A stretch of DNA of 64,000 bases from Thelephora terrestris (GCA_015956445.1 WIUZ02000001.1:2294001-2358000), one strand, 5' to 3'; counted from the first letter of the stretch, positions 35,720 to 48,176 are shown. Notes: a model not told the origin generated them from the letters alone. Made by a program: numbers and translations.

Positions 35720-38700
35720 TCATATCCGTGACCCAGGATCGAGCGGGCCCAGTGGACCATAGTCCCTCGCATCCACCTTCCCTCCGCTTCGCTTCTTCAC
35801 ATGTCCCTTCCACTCAGCGACGCCCGAGCTCATAGCCATGCCATTCCTTGGCATGCCTGGTGATGTGGGAGATTGTGCACGTGAAAGTGCTGTGTAGCCG
35901 TTCGAGTGTGTAACAGGAGTGTCATAAAGTTGGTGTCGATCCTGTTGTCGCGGTGCCAGTCTGAGCGATGAATTATGCGGTGAACTCCCATCATCGAATC
36001 CTGCTTCGAGCATCGCCTCCAGTTGGTCTCCGGCCAGCGTTTCTCCGGAGGCGTTCACATGCTGCGTGTGGAGTGCCAAGGGCGGTGGGGGATACGAAGG
36101 GTTATGCTCGTTGTAGCCCCCGATCTGCGTACCCCAGTGATCGTCATCTGAAGAGAGGACGGACGTCGTGTCGGATCCATCGTAACTCCTCACTTCGTGT
36201 CGGGTGTTGAGATAACCTTCGCCGGTCTGGTATCCGGAGGGATGCATTCTCTCCAACTCTCTTCTCCTCTTCTCCTCTCGCTTGAGCTTGCGCAGTCGAG
36301 AACGCTCCCAATCTTCCCATCGTCGTAAAGGAACGTTGATTGGTTGAAGAGCTGCCGGACCATCACCGTGTGCTTCTCCTTTCCCTTCGCCTTCAACTTT
36401 CCTATTATCGGCGGGGATTAGTGGTTGTGTGGGTGGAATGCGCCGAGTTCCTCACCTCGTCTCTCCCCATGAAAAGTCATCAAAATGCCAAAACGCGTAT
36501 ACGGGAAGGATGAAGTTCCAAATGGGTAGCGCCAGGAGATAGATCAACATCCAGAACACGTAAACCACCTTTCTAGTGGTGATCAAGATAAGAACGGCTG
36601 GTAGACCCAACACTGCTCCAAGCAAGAGCACGGGAATCGCCTCCTCAAAAGACTTGGGTGGGTTCAGGATAACTGTCACCATTAAAAGGTACGTCAGAAC
36701 GATGGCAACAGGCAAGACGACGGTCCCGAGAAGGTCCATGAACACGACGAATTGCATGCTGAAGCAGAAGGTACCACAGAGATTCCGGACGAGGACCAGC
36801 TCCATGAGGTTGTGAATGGTCGAATTGATCCAACGACGGCGTTGTGAGAGAAGCACCGGGAACGTATCGGGAACGACAGTCCTACACTTTGCTTGCGGGA
36901 GGAACATCATCTTGCGATTGGGGAACGTCCGTATCAAGATCGTGGTCAAAAAACGGTCCTCTCCGAGAAGAAGTAAATTTTTCTCATGAAGGGTGACGAC
37001 TTCACTTTGGCTATACTGCTTGACAATCTCGGGCTTGATGATGAGAGGAACCCAGTCGTCACCAGTAGACTTCCTAGCTTTGAGGCGGAACATGGAGAAA
37101 CACCCTGGCAAACACGAGACACCGCCGAAAACGGACTCGAACGCTTTGGCCATGTGATGGGAGATGAAATACTCGAAGACCTGAATCGCTGTCACCCATG
37201 ACTGTCGCTTATTTGCAATCCTTGTTTCGCCGCAGACGCCCATAATCATCTGGTCGTGCTGCATGCAATTCACCAGGTGTTTTAGTGACTCCGGGTAAAC
37301 TTTGGTATCGGCGTCGACCTGGATCCATTCTCAGCGACCAGCCGTACTCGCTTGGGTATGAGACTCACCATAAGGCAGACCTCGAAGAAGTCAGGGGTGA
37401 CACCCATGAGAATGTGGATTTTCCGGAACAGATCGAAATCCAAGGGGCTCATGCGATCGTTATAGGTGACAGATGAGAAAAATTTCATCAGGATAAGTTG
37501 ACTATCTCGTTTTCCTCGGTTTCCGGGCTTCTTGTCTGTTGCTGCTTCCCTTTCAGTTCCACACTTGACGACAATGACTGTGGGGGTCCTACGACCGGCG
37601 ATGACTACAAGAGTGTCAGTCACAGTCACGGTTCCAGGGATGGGACGGATACGTACTATAGTGGCCGGCATATACCATAGCTCTATTCTCGCCCTTAGCG
37701 CCGGATCCGACCGCCTCATACGCCACCGGCATTGGATTGCCGAACCGAGGATCGGGCTCCAACAGACTAACACAAATGTCCGGCGTACTTCGCTTCTCAC
37801 CATGGCCGGTGATCATTCCATCCGCGACGATGAACAAAAGTTTGCGGGAGTCCGAGTAATGGGTTGTCGAGATGGAGTCGAGCGTCGTACGGAGTGAATC
37901 CTCGCCTTCCGAATAACAGGTAACAAGACAGACGGCAAACAACTCCGCCCCAATTTGGGCAAGGCTCATAATCGGAGCCGGAGCGTCGGAATTGACCAAG
38001 GTCGAACCAGATCCGGTAGAGCGAGGGGACTTGAGAGTCTTCTGTAGCTTCTTATGTGCCCCGCCTGCCCAAGGAGCATGGCCGTTGACGTTATCGATGG
38101 AAACATTGGCACCCTCTGGCATGACGCTTGGACTGATCGCGGACTTGTTGAACTGGGAAGAACTGATATTTCCAGCGAGTCGCGCGGAGAGGAACCAATT
38201 GAAGATGCAAGCCATGACGAAACGAATCATGATGAGACCGAGAATGACGATTAGGCCGGCGTAGAGCACCAGCTGGGAGATGAAACAGCCCGGTGTGATC
38301 TTGTCAATATTTCCTGCGTGGTAACGTTGGGTGAGACAAGGGACTGCAGCCTTGAGATCGCTTCGGCCGTAAAACATGAGAGTCCCGTCTTTTCCGTTTT
38401 TACCAGAAAGGACGGCGCGGAGGGCGGTGTCGATATTATCGCCAGCGACGGGGGAGGTGTGAACGGCCATGTAGGGAGTCATATTGATAACTGTCCCATC
38501 AAGCACGAGGTAATTAGCGAGCTTCGCGACTTGGTCCCAATCATAACCGGCTCGTAGAGTGGTATTTCGTAGTCCAAGGGAGGCGATAGTCTGTGCGTTG
38601 AGGGCGCCAAGCTGACAGTTGGTCGTGGATTGACAGGGATCGTCGGCGGCAGCGCGAAATTTATCGCCGTTGCATTCAGTATAGAAGCTGGCCGGTCGTT

Positions 38701-39256
38701 GGAATTGGTTTGAGATGTCCTGTCCGGAGAGTTGAGTAGAGAGCCCTTGAATGACCGTGTTGCCGGACTGAGTCGAATTAAACATGAAACCTCCGATGGC
38801 CACAAAACCAGGCGTTGTCCCGATGCTCACGAATCGAGCCGCGTTTCCACCGCTGACCTGCGGACAAAACACGTTCTGGAGCCCGACGGTGATGAAACCC
38901 ACCGTCCCGCAGAGACAGAGGACGATGAAGCAGAGAGTGATCTTCTCTCGCCACGCTTGCCGTTTCTGCTTGTCGTCGAGGCCACCGAGGGAACTGAGAA
39001 GGGCAGCCGGGGCCCAGAAGGTAATGATGCGAGAGAAAAGTTTCCATGGGTCGAAGCCGCCTGAACTGACGGAGTCGGTTACGGGAACGCCGATGGGTTG
39101 CGGTGTGATGAGGGGGACGGGAGCGACGCTTCGTTCTGGTCTGGTGAGGGTTTTCGCTCTGCGGACGGTGGCTTGAGAGGCTAGTTGGGTGGGTCGTCGA
39201 GTCGTAGGGATTGGGACATCTGAGGCTTCGACCTTGTGTGGGTAGTTTGAGGCCAT
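35720..39256 (-). CDS. Class IV chitin synthase
   Basis: Start [20 protein letters not shown]. The N-terminal part has two membrane spans ('[20 protein letters not shown]', '[20 protein letters not shown]') around a long lumenal loop, as in class IV (ScChs3-like) enzymes. The GT2 domain follows: '[20 protein letters not shown]' and '[11 protein letters not shown]'; '[17 protein letters not shown]' across an intron at about 37317-37368; '[12 protein letters not shown]'; '[19 protein letters not shown]'; and the catalytic '[19 protein letters not shown]'. Several C-terminal spans end near '[13 protein letters not shown]', then a charged cytosolic tail of about 240 residues ends '[11 protein letters not shown]'. 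The enzyme extrudes chitin from UDP-GlcNAc at the plasma membrane. Class IV enzymes are usually trafficked by Chs5/Chs7-type factors; none are nearby. Confidence 0.93.
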
Positions 39257-39434
39257 GAGAAGAGTGAGAGGAAAAGACTGTTGGCCCTCCTTGGACGAGA
39301 AGAGACCAAGAGTCGTGGAGAGAGTGAAAGAATGGACGTCGAAAGCGACACGGTGGGAGAGGGAAAAGACGGGCGGGTTGTTTCGTCGACGTCGACGTCG
39401 AGACGAGGATTACTTTGAAGCGCGCGAAACAGTG
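39257..39434. promoter_or_regulatory. Compact divergent promoter, chitin synthase / phosphatase
   Basis: Only 178 bp separate the chitin synthase start (39256, minus) from the phosphatase start (39435, plus), so regulatory elements are probably shared. The repeat CGTCGACGTCGACGTCGA lies at about 39385-39402. No TATA box is evident. Confidence 0.45.
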
Positions 39435-41258
39435 ATGGTAACCTCAGCACCTAAACTTATGTCCTCCTCCATCTCGTCCCATGAACGTCTCTCCCTCCAG
39501 GTAATTCTAGAATAATTCATTACACGACTCTCGTTGACTCTAAAATACCTCAGCTGTCTCGTTTTGCGTCCCAGCACCACCACAGCGAGTACAACTACCT
39601 CAAGTTCGGTCCGCATGGTATCCGATTTGTTATTGAGCTCAAAATATCCAGTGTGTTGACATCACCGCTCTTGCTCAGGTGCTGCTGCGACCTATGTCCC
39701 AATGTCGCTGCATATGCCGGACCATGTAGAGTCCATTAGAGCCCACCAGGCAGCCCTCGCCAGCATTCAGGCTTGGTGGCCCGCCACAAAGCGGGCATCG
39801 CCAATCGCACCATCCCCAGAGTGCCCACAACTATGCACCCTCTCACGCGGAGACCTCGTGCAAGAGATTTACGCGGCTATGGACGAAACGTTTCTCAACA
39901 ACAACGACGCATATACGAGCAGCAACCGCATCAAGACCTCAGAGAGTCACCCCATCAAGTAAGTGCCAGGAACGTGGAATTTCTGTTGCTCCGTTGTGCT
40001 GACAGCCATGGTCTGATATTAGCACCTCTGCCATTATTACTCCCGAGCTCTTGCCCGTAATCTCTTCCCACCTCGTGCGAAGCCCACGTTCGTACCCAAT
40101 CCTTCACGAACTTCCTCACCCATTCCGCCTCCACCGCTTCAACCGAAGACCGTCGTTCTCGGGTTCCTCTCCGCCGCCAATCCCGAGCGAGATACCAACT
40201 CAAGCAGGTCTGAGGGATGGGGTCTCGGTTTCACAGGCCCTACGACTTGCCATAAGCACCGGGATCACGGGGAAGGGTCGTGATTTATCCCTCCGGGTTT
40301 CTACTCCTTCGGAGTTGAAAGCTATCCCCGTTCTTAGTGACCGGGTCACTACGCTTGAAACAAACCAACCCATAATTGGCAATATGCTGTTATCTTCCTG
40401 TCCTGGGAAGAAAGGTGTGTCGTTCGGCTAAGGCAAGACTCCCCACCCCCGACAGCTGACACCCTTCCCATACAGTGAGACTCGCAGGTCCTGTAAATGG
40501 TCGAGTCGGGGTCTGTCGCGATCTCACCCGAGACTTGGAACGGATGAGGATACTCGGTGTTGGGTCCATCGTCTGGTACTTCCCCCGTCCCCTTGGCGAC
40601 TTGTCACGACCTAAATGCCCTATAGCTGTCTAGATGACGTAGAACTTGCGTATCTGGGTGTCAGTTGGTCGGACTACGCCAGGATCGCAGATGAGAACGG
40701 CATCGACGTCCTAAGGTTAGACCCTCGTTCACGCCGCACCACCCTCACCGACGATGTCATGACAGGTTGCCGCTGCCGGAGGGGTTGGCGCCGTTGGATG
40801 TGGCTTCATTCGACGCCCAAATGACGCGATTAATCAATTCATATACGCTAAAGGGCATCAATGTGTTATGTCACTGCAGAGGCGGTGTCGGTCGCGCTGG
40901 TCTGGTTGCCTGTTGTTGGATGCTCAAAATGGGACTCTGCGGCTGGCTTGAGGGAGAACCAGAGCCCGCTTCTCCAAGAGGCGCGACGCCTTCTACTGAC
41001 GGCAGCGGTAGTGAGACAGACACCGAGGTCGATGATGGCCAACCCCTCCGAGCCGATACGATCCAGATGGTCGAACGCGTCATTTCCGTCGTGAGGAGAC
41101 GCCGGAGCGTCAAGGCTATCGAGAGTTTTGAACAAGTCTTGTTTTTGGTGGAATTTATTGAATACCTGAGAAGTCGCGGGAGAAACCAAGATTCCGAGTC
41201 TATTCCCGTCTTCCGTTCTTTATACCCTCCGTCTCGTGTAATTCATCTGGACCTATAG
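39435..41258 (+). CDS. Dual-specificity/tyrosine phosphatase-like protein
   Basis: Multi-exon gene. The start MVTSAPKLMSSSISSHERLS is the best candidate, with an in-frame ATG at residue 9 as the alternative. After an intron comes 'LSRFASQHHHSEYNYLKFGP'. A fungal-specific region ('MSLHMPDHVESIRAHQAALA') follows, then a Ser/Pro linker. The phosphatase domain begins 'VRLAGPVNGRVGVCRDLTRD', continues 'CLDDVELAYLGVSWSDYARI' (which needs the intron at about 40574-40624), and reaches the signature 'NVLCHCRGGVGRAGLVACCW' near 40855-40920. This is a CX5R loop with the catalytic Cys and Arg, but Ala replaces the usual Ser/Thr after the Arg. The C-terminal helices read 'FEQVLFLVEFIEYLRSRG'. It resembles CDKN3/KAP-type and other atypical phosphatases; the substrate is unknown. 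Confidence 0.8.
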
Positions 41259-41452
41259 TGTACCCTTGATCGTACAGTTGCTTAATGGATGCTGATTGGC
41301 TTGTGGGCCCCAATTACGATGTCGTTGGAGATGAGATCACTGGATGGTGTATTACAATACATTACACATGGGGGGCAGGCACCGACAGCTTGCGTATATG
41401 CCCCAACTCCTCCGAATTTCCAACCAGTGATAAAGGAAATCCGGATCACAAG

Positions 41453-42362
41453 CTAATCATCCTTGCAGGGTATCGGCTCCGTCACGGCACGAGGTGAGCT
41501 CAGGGGAGGGAGCTGGGTAAGGCCAAAGGCGGCCACACCGAGGACTGGGGGGAAAGTGACACGTCAGCGTTTGCGTCAGGAAGGACAAGTAAATCAACGT
41601 ACGGAATCCGGAAAACTTCTCCAGTGGCGTGTGGAAATAAAGGGCGGTCGCGCAAGTCGCGAGCATCCAAATGGCTATCAGAGCCGCGTTCGCATTCACG
41701 GCCAAAGTGTGGGGCAAGCTCCACCTCGTGGGCGACCTCCACGAATGAGTGAGCTGATCGGCCAAGAAGAGGATAGACATGGTGAGGAGGAAAATATGCC
41801 CCGACACGTCATGACCCTTGCGTAATCTCGGGCGTGCTGACCACGGGTTTGGCGGCGTAAAGTCGGAGGTGAGGGAAGCAAAGAGGGTCGGATGGGTGGC
41901 GGGGGAGAGTGGGGACCTCGTGTAACAGTGTTCGAACGGAACGTCGATAATCTCTCCAGATCCAGGAACGACCACCACACATTGACCGCCAGATGCCACG
42001 ATGACTCTTTCAATCAAAGGGGGTCCAAAGAACCAGCTGGTGAACGCAAGCCAGGCGAGCGTGGCAACCACGTATTGGAGTAGTCGATTCCACGACTGTG
42101 TACGGGCTGAGCTGGTCGCATACAGCAGGGCAAAAGCGCCAGAAGTCCATCCCCACGCGTTCTTGATGAACACGGTGTTGAGCGGATTGGCCTTGTTGGC
42201 GAAATAATCGGTGGACTGAAGCGGGTGGGGAAGGTGGGCAAGGAGGGGGTCAGAGGTATCGAGATAGGTTGAGTTGACGACAGAGTAGAGTGTCCCGACT
42301 GACAGCACTAGGCTGATGGCACCTAGGTAAAGCTTGACTGAACTGAAGGCTATCGTGGACAT
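41453..42362 (-). CDS. FIT family ER lipid phosphatase-like protein (Scs3/FITM2 type)
   Basis: Small multi-span protein starting MSTIAFSSVKLYLGAISLVL. Family features are 'NPLNTVFIKNAWGWTSGAFA', 'FTSWFFGPPLIERV' followed by a Gly/Cys loop ('ASGGQCVVV'), and the two His-containing catalytic regions: 'RKGHDVSGHIFLLTMSILFL' and 'TALYFHTPLEKFSGF'. A last 57-nt intron leads to 'LLGVAAFGLTQLPPL' and the end 'EPIPCKDD' (stop 41453-41455). About six membrane segments. FIT proteins sit in the ER, act as acyl-CoA diphosphatases and support lipid droplet budding and ER phospholipid balance. The anoctamin gene ends only 93 bp upstream on the same strand. Confidence 0.88.
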
Positions 42363-42455
42363 GGCAAAAGAAGTGAAGAAGCGGAGAGTGGTGACGTAGA
42401 CAGACTCATCAAGGGCGTCTAATTAATGCAACGAGTACAAGAAAATGACCAAGAC

Positions 42456-44684
42456 CTAATCCTCCTTTACATCTCGAAGAATCTCCTCTAAACCTTCGTC
42501 AAAAGTCCAGAAATCATCCTGCGGTCCTTCTTGAGCCAAGTGGATGGCGGACTTGTCGAACGTGTCCAGGCACGATTGGCGTAATTTCTGTTCGGCTCGT
42601 TCCAAGCTCTCCCTCTCTTCGCTACCGTGCCAATACACCTTGTCAACCACCGCTCGCACCGCATATCGCACAGCTAAGAATGCGTGACTGGTTGTTAGGG
42701 CGATCAAGAAGCAGGTCTTGAAGTTAGCCTCTTTGTAACTCGCCATACCGATGTGGACAAAGTCGGGGTGATACAAACAGACGAGGACAACGTTCACGAC
42801 AGCCGCCGCCCAAGCGATCGCTCTGATGCAGTCCAGCCATGCGCCTATTGATTCTGCCCTGACAGGGATCGGTTTCCGCATGTGAGTGGTTAGTTTGAAC
42901 GCATCCGAAGGGCCCTCGAGCCAGTTGTTGACGCAAGCCATAACTGAGCAAGATATTCCCGGTCACTTACTGATGACCAAGTTGATAGGAAACACTCGCC
43001 TGGTGCAAGAGGCCATATACTTGACCACATGGCGATATACCCAAATTGAGTGACCATCTCGCAATAGTCATCAAAGATGTCGTAGTCCAGTCCCGTCGAG
43101 ATCTCCTTGTTGACACGGTCCAACATCTTCTCCTCTTGGGTCGCCGGAGGGTCACCAGGCCGCTTGACTTTGGCCAGAGGACTACCGCGCGACCGTAACC
43201 ACTTGATGATGTAGGGTATCACCAGTTCCTGGAACGCATTCCCCAACTGAGCCGTCACAAGAAACGCGAACATCTGTGTTTGCAACCTCATCCCATTCAG
43301 CTTTGTCGAAGCGTGAGATAGGTCGTGTTCCCACAACAGCTCTTCTCCCTCCCCGGCCAGGGAGACGGTTGTACCTATCAAGTCGAACGCGAAGAGTTGA
43401 AGGTGAAACATCCCCAGGACCTCTTGGCCAAATGGCATGTAGATGAACGCGGAAAGGGTGACACCGAAATACGAGACGATTGTTGAGAGCACCCATCGTT
43501 TGAAGGTCAAAGAGTACGTGTAGTCAGAGTGGTTGTTGTGTCGTTCAAACTGCGTGCTGCGTATTGCAACGGACCGGTAGATTCCTAGCACGATGCCGGC
43601 GGTCGTGGAGAATATTATCGTTGGGATGACGGGCTGTATCGATGACGTCAACTCTCCCGGTCAAGACTTCGAGTCCGCACTTACGGCAAGGGGGCTTCCG
43701 GGACCCTTGTATAATATCGCCAGAAAGGCCTCCGAAAGGAAAGTGACGACGGCGATGAGAGCCAAACCGCACATGAATGCCAAAAGCACCACCGCCGAGA
43801 CAACCAGGCGCGATAACTTGCCCAACGACCGCGAAACAGACTGCTCTGTCGTCTGCTTGCTGAGACCGTAGGAGCCCCATCGGACGGCCAACTTGCGTTC
43901 GCACACCGCCCAATATTCGGCAAAGAACGTCGCCCATAAGACGATAACGATCGAATAGAAGGGCGAATACCGCTCGCCGAGGAAATGAAACGTCGCTCCG
44001 AGGACGGCGATCGGAGTTAGAGATCTCGTGTAAACGGCAAGGAAGGCAAAATACAATCCGACTTCTTCTCCGTACTAAAATCTGAATTAGAAAACCGAGC
44101 TGTCAGCGCGTGGAACGGACACACGTTATCTCGGAGACTGTCAAGTTGGTCCGACGTGGGGCCACCTTTGGTCAGAGAACGAACCCATGTTTGGTCGAAA
44201 TCGGGGTCGTGAACCGGATGGATCCCAATCACCCGTTTCCACTGAGCAGTGTTTGGAGAGATGCCGAGACCACCGGCGGAGGTGGCGTCCGTCATATGAG
44301 CGTATAGCAGCCGTGTTCGATGGGATGGTGGGAGGTGCCGGTGAATACGTCGTTTGAAACCAGAGAGGGCAGCAAAGACACCATGTCGAAAGTCCGAAGA
44401 CCTTCCTCAACCTCAGCCCACCGTACACCTCTCTCAAATTATCATGCTTACTGTTCTGATCTCGCCAACTGGTCCAATTTAGCCAGAGGCGAATGCACCA
44501 AGATGACAAGTTCTCCACGCCTTCGCCCTGCCTTCCCAACGGCTTTCAACCCTGAAGATTCCAACAACAGAATCAGTTTCTTATACTCATCTTCTGCCTT
44601 CCGAGCCTCCTCTCGCAATCGGGGTTTGTTCCGGGATTTCGTAGGAAAGGTAAAGACAACGACGAGATGCACACGAGTGTGCAT
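42456..44684 (-). CDS. Anoctamin/TMEM16 family protein (Ist2-like)
   Basis: The start MHTRVHLVVVFTFPTKSRNK and the N-terminal 'LESSGLKAVGKAGRRRGELV' are typical of fungal anoctamin-like proteins. An intron at about 44405-44448 joins 'LAKLDQLARSEQ' to 'SSDFRHGVFAALSGF', then 'RTRLLYAHMTDATSAGGLGI'. The transmembrane part includes 'LYFAFLAVYTRSLTPIAVLG', 'WATFFAEYWAVCERKLAVRW', 'RWVLSTIVSYFGVTLSAFIY', 'NAFQELVIPYIIKWLRSRG' and 'YCEMVTQFGYIAMWSSIWPL'. Ca2+-site residues seem partly kept (Glu in FQELVIP, Glu/Asp in DDYCEM). The end is 'GLEEILRDVKED'. TMEM16 proteins are lipid scramblases or channels; Ist2 tethers ER to the plasma membrane, but the C-terminus here is short and lacks Ist2's long basic tail. 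Confidence 0.88.
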
Positions 44685-44840
44685 GGTGTGAGAGTGCCGC
44701 AGCGGCCGTAACCCAATTTCGATCACCTGTCTTCGATCATGACGCACGACGCGGGAGCAAATCACGTCCAATAATATTAGGGGTACCTTATAGCACATAG
44801 GACTGGATCACACTCGTTGTTCCATACCACAGTTATTCGC

Positions 44841-46380
44841 TACTCTATTGAGAGAAGTTTTACCTCTGCGACCAGGACGCTTGTCAGTATCGCGCATGCG
44901 AAAAAAAAGTGAACGAGAGACTGACCAAACTTGAGGGTCGAGTTGGGGGGAATGTCCCCCGTTTTTCTCTTGCCGTACGCCATGGGAGCGGGAATCGTCA
45001 GCTCACGTTCTCCGCCAGCTTTCATGCCAACAACGCCAACGTCCCAGCCTGAGCTAACCGTAAGTCCAACGATCCTCAATCGATACGTACCAGTCTACGT
45101 ACCCTTGATCACTTCACCGGCACCGAGGCGGAAAACAAACTGGATGGGTGCGAGAACTTCAGAATCGGACTGAGGTGCTTAGAAGGACCAACTGACCGGT
45201 TTGCCTTTGGTATTCGAGTCGAAAATTTTGCCGTCGGTGAGCTTGCCAATGTACCTCATCTTGATCGATTGGCCCTTCTGTGCCCCTGGTCCACTCCCGA
45301 CCTTGATATCCTTGACCTGGACGCCACCCGCAAGCGCCTTGACCTCCCCAGCAGCCTTTCCCTCCTTTTTCTTTTCCTCCTTATCCTTCTTCTTCTCCTT
45401 TTTACCCTCCTTTTTCTCTTCTTTTGTCTCCTTCATAGAATCCTCCTTCGGAATAGCCACACCGTTTTCACCCTTCTGCTTCTTGGCAGCCTTTTTCTCA
45501 GCTTTGGTGGCAGCCTTCTCACCATCGTCAATCTTTTCAGCAAGACGCTTCTTGCCCTTGGGCTCTTCCGCGATTTCCTCGAAACGACTAAATCCGTGTT
45601 AGTCAAGGCAACAAGGATACAGGAGACAAAACATACGCGCTGTCCTCCTCCATCGCAACGTCATCGGAATCGATACCGCCGAGTTCAGCGGGGTCAACCT
45701 CAACATCTGAACTCACATCGCCAAGGTGGAAAGCCTCCTCCTCATCACTATCGTCCTCGTCGTCACCCCAGGAACGGTTGCTATCCCCTGCATAGTGTGT
45801 AAGTCCCCGAGCGGCGCAAAACCACAGGATGAAACGTACTGATATAATTTCCGTAGATGTGTACCGGACTGCAATCCAAGCCACGTTAGAACCCGGTATT
45901 CGATGCGAAAGAAAATGTCACAACTTTTTGCCCACCACTTCGAAGATGTATTCGTCCTCGTCGTCTAAAACGATGTCCACGGAAGCCTGTTCAATCTGAA
46001 AAAAATAGAGAGGGGTTATGTCACCGCTGAGACACGAAAAGACATGGTTTACCTTGCCCGGGGTTAGGGAGCCAAGGATGACCTCCCTAGTGACAAGACG
46101 AGCCTCGCCATCGTCTTCTTTTTCTTCATCGTCGTCATCGTCGTCGTCATCGGGGGGAGACACAAACTCATAAGAAAGCTTCAAGCTACTGCGGCCATCC
46201 TTGTCCTTGAGTTCAGCACCGAGGGAGAGGCCTTTTACATGGATTTGGATATCGGAAGGGGGAATAACCGTCTCCTTGGTCCCCGGATTCACAACAAGAC
46301 TCCTGCACCACCGCTTCAGTATCAAACCACGCGTGAATGCGAGGAGGAAACACGCACCAGACGGCGACAGCGGTATGCAT
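44841..46380 (-). CDS. FPR4: Nucleolar FKBP-type peptidyl-prolyl isomerase (Fpr3/Fpr4-like)
   Basis: Start MHTAVAVW; an intron at about 46293-46345 leads to '[20 protein letters not shown]'. An N-terminal nucleoplasmin-like fold follows ('[20 protein letters not shown]', '[14 protein letters not shown]'). Next are two acidic tracts (about 46100-46160 and 45650-45770) and a Lys/Glu-rich stretch with likely nuclear signals (about 45350-45430). The C-terminal FKBP domain is clear: '[20 protein letters not shown]', '[15 protein letters not shown]', '[20 protein letters not shown]' and '[19 protein letters not shown]', with the last exon ending 'EVKLLSIE' at 44841. These nucleolar proteins act as histone chaperones and isomerise prolines in H3 and H4 tails. 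It is co-oriented with the anoctamin gene. Confidence 0.92.
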
Positions 46381-46662
46381 TTTTTTTGTGGGAGGAGAGT
46401 TGAGGTTGAGAAAAAACTTCAAAAAGCGATCGCGACTGGAAAACCGGAACGTCACGTGATCTCGATTGCTTTACGGCGCTTGCTTCGGGACGCGCGGGGT
46501 CATTAGCCTCCGCCGCGGGGCCTGACGTTCACGGTAAAAAGGACACATTCGAAGGGTAGAAAGGATATGCCCCTTCGTTCACTAAAATCCTGGGATTGCT
46601 TGGGCAGCCTGACTTGGCGCAGCCAGCGGTAGAATCACTCCGGCTACCAATGCAATCGCAAG

Positions 46663-46672
46663 TATATATAAG
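46663..46672 (+). promoter_or_regulatory. TATA box of the SDR gene
   Basis: TATATATAAG about 80-90 bp before the ATG at 46750. The CT-rich stretch CCTCTTCCC lies between them, as in many fungal promoters. Confidence 0.55.
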
Positions 46673-46749
46673 CGGTACTCGAGTCGGATCCAAGTGGATG
46701 CCGCGCGCCTCTTCCCTGTTCAACGGAGTACCCTCACCTTCCCCGCAAA

Positions 46750-48176
46750 ATGTCTCAGCACGGGAAAGTTTATAATCCGCCGGGAAGCGAGCAATTCGCT
46801 GCTCAAACTCGTGCTCGACTGGACACGATCAGGACCCACCTTGAAACTGCCCCTCGCACGGGCAAACTGAAGGGGAAGACGTGTGTCATTACAGGCGCTG
46901 GGTCGCTCAAAGGAATAGGGTCAGCGCTGTCATCCGATACTTACACCTCACAAGTCCCTGATGATACGTCGTACACAGGAGATCGACCGCATTGCTCTTC
47001 GCCCATGAGGGTGGGTGTCCTCGAGTCCTGTTGATAGTCGTGGATCTGAGCTTCTGGTCCTCGATCCAGGTGCAGCACACATCTATCTCTTGGATTTCGT
47101 ACCAGACAACCTCCCGGAACTGAAGGAGACCATTCGACGGAGGTACCCAGATGTTAAAGTGAGTGCTCTTCGTGACCAGGTCGGGAATACCAGCTGACTT
47201 CCTCAAGGTGACGACTTTGCAAGCAGATGCCGCGGACGAAACCGCCATCTCCTCTGTTTGCGAACAGGCTTTGAAAGAGGAAGGCCGCCTCGACATATTT
47301 TTTGCCAACGTAAGTTATATCCTGTCGACCAAACCCACTGAGCAGGCCCTGTACTTTTGACCAGGCGGGTATCGCGTCTGCCACGCTCCTGCACGATATC
47401 ACCTCTGAGGAGTTCATGCAGACTATTCGAGTGAATTCCCTCTCGTATGTTTCACGTGATAACGTCGAGACTGGTGTGTTCATTGTGTCATCAGTGCTTT
47501 TCTTGCCGTCAAGCATGCCTCGTTGGCCATGATGAAGGCAAACGCGGAACGCGGAAAGCCTTATGGCGGCGGAAGTATTGTATTGGTTGCCTCTGGTGAG
47601 TGTCTGTTATGCCCATCTCGAATGCTTCCTTTTTTGATGGTATGGCTTTCGTCCAGTTGCCGGAATCCGGTCTGGTGCTGGACCTCTGCATTGTGAGCGA
47701 CTTGCTCTCTTTACAACTCATGAGCTAACTCGTTCGACAGATAGCGCAAGTAAAGCTGCGTGAGTGTTCACGTTCGTTCCGGTACTTCTTACGCCTTGAC
47801 AAATGGTCGACCCCAGCGTAAATTCGATTGCCCAGACCAGTTCATATCAACTTGCCCGCACCGACGTTCGAGTGAACTCACTCTGCCCAGGCATTATCGA
47901 GACCGGGATGACAAAGGGTCAGTTCGATTACGCTCGTGGTCGAGGAACGGAGCACAAGATCGGACAACTCAATCCTCTTGGCCGGTACGGGATTCCACAA
48001 GGTAAGCAGATCCTCGCACGTGCTACCCACAAAAAGAGGTGAATTGAATTGTAGAGATCGCCAACGCGGTCCTATTCTTGGCTTCGGATGACTCGAGCTA
48101 CATCAACGGGCAAAACATTTGCGTCGACGGTGGACTGTCTGCATCGCACCCGGTCATTCCAGGAAAGCTTGCATAA
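46750..48176 (+). CDS. Short-chain dehydrogenase/reductase (SDR), classical type
   Basis: Start [20 protein letters not shown]. Joined exons give the cofactor motif '[20 protein letters not shown]' (TGxxxGxG), an acidic residue after beta-2 in '[11 protein letters not shown]' suggesting NAD(H) preference, 'FFANAGIA' (NAG), '[16 protein letters not shown]' (catalytic Ser) and 'LHYSASKAAVNSIAQ' (catalytic Tyr and Lys). The Tyr codon is split by an intron (T at the end of the exon near 47690, AT after the acceptor near 47743). The PG motif '[13 protein letters not shown]' and the C-terminal '[20 protein letters not shown]' are normal. About 300 aa. Substrate not predictable; related enzymes include 3-oxoacyl-ACP reductases and sugar or steroid dehydrogenases. 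The N-terminal extension of about 35 residues shows no clear targeting signal. Confidence 0.9.

Noticed and set aside
46590-46640. Possible tRNA or small RNA upstream of the SDR gene
   Set aside because: The sequence does not fold into a cloverleaf; the segment is better explained as promoter upstream of the TATA box.
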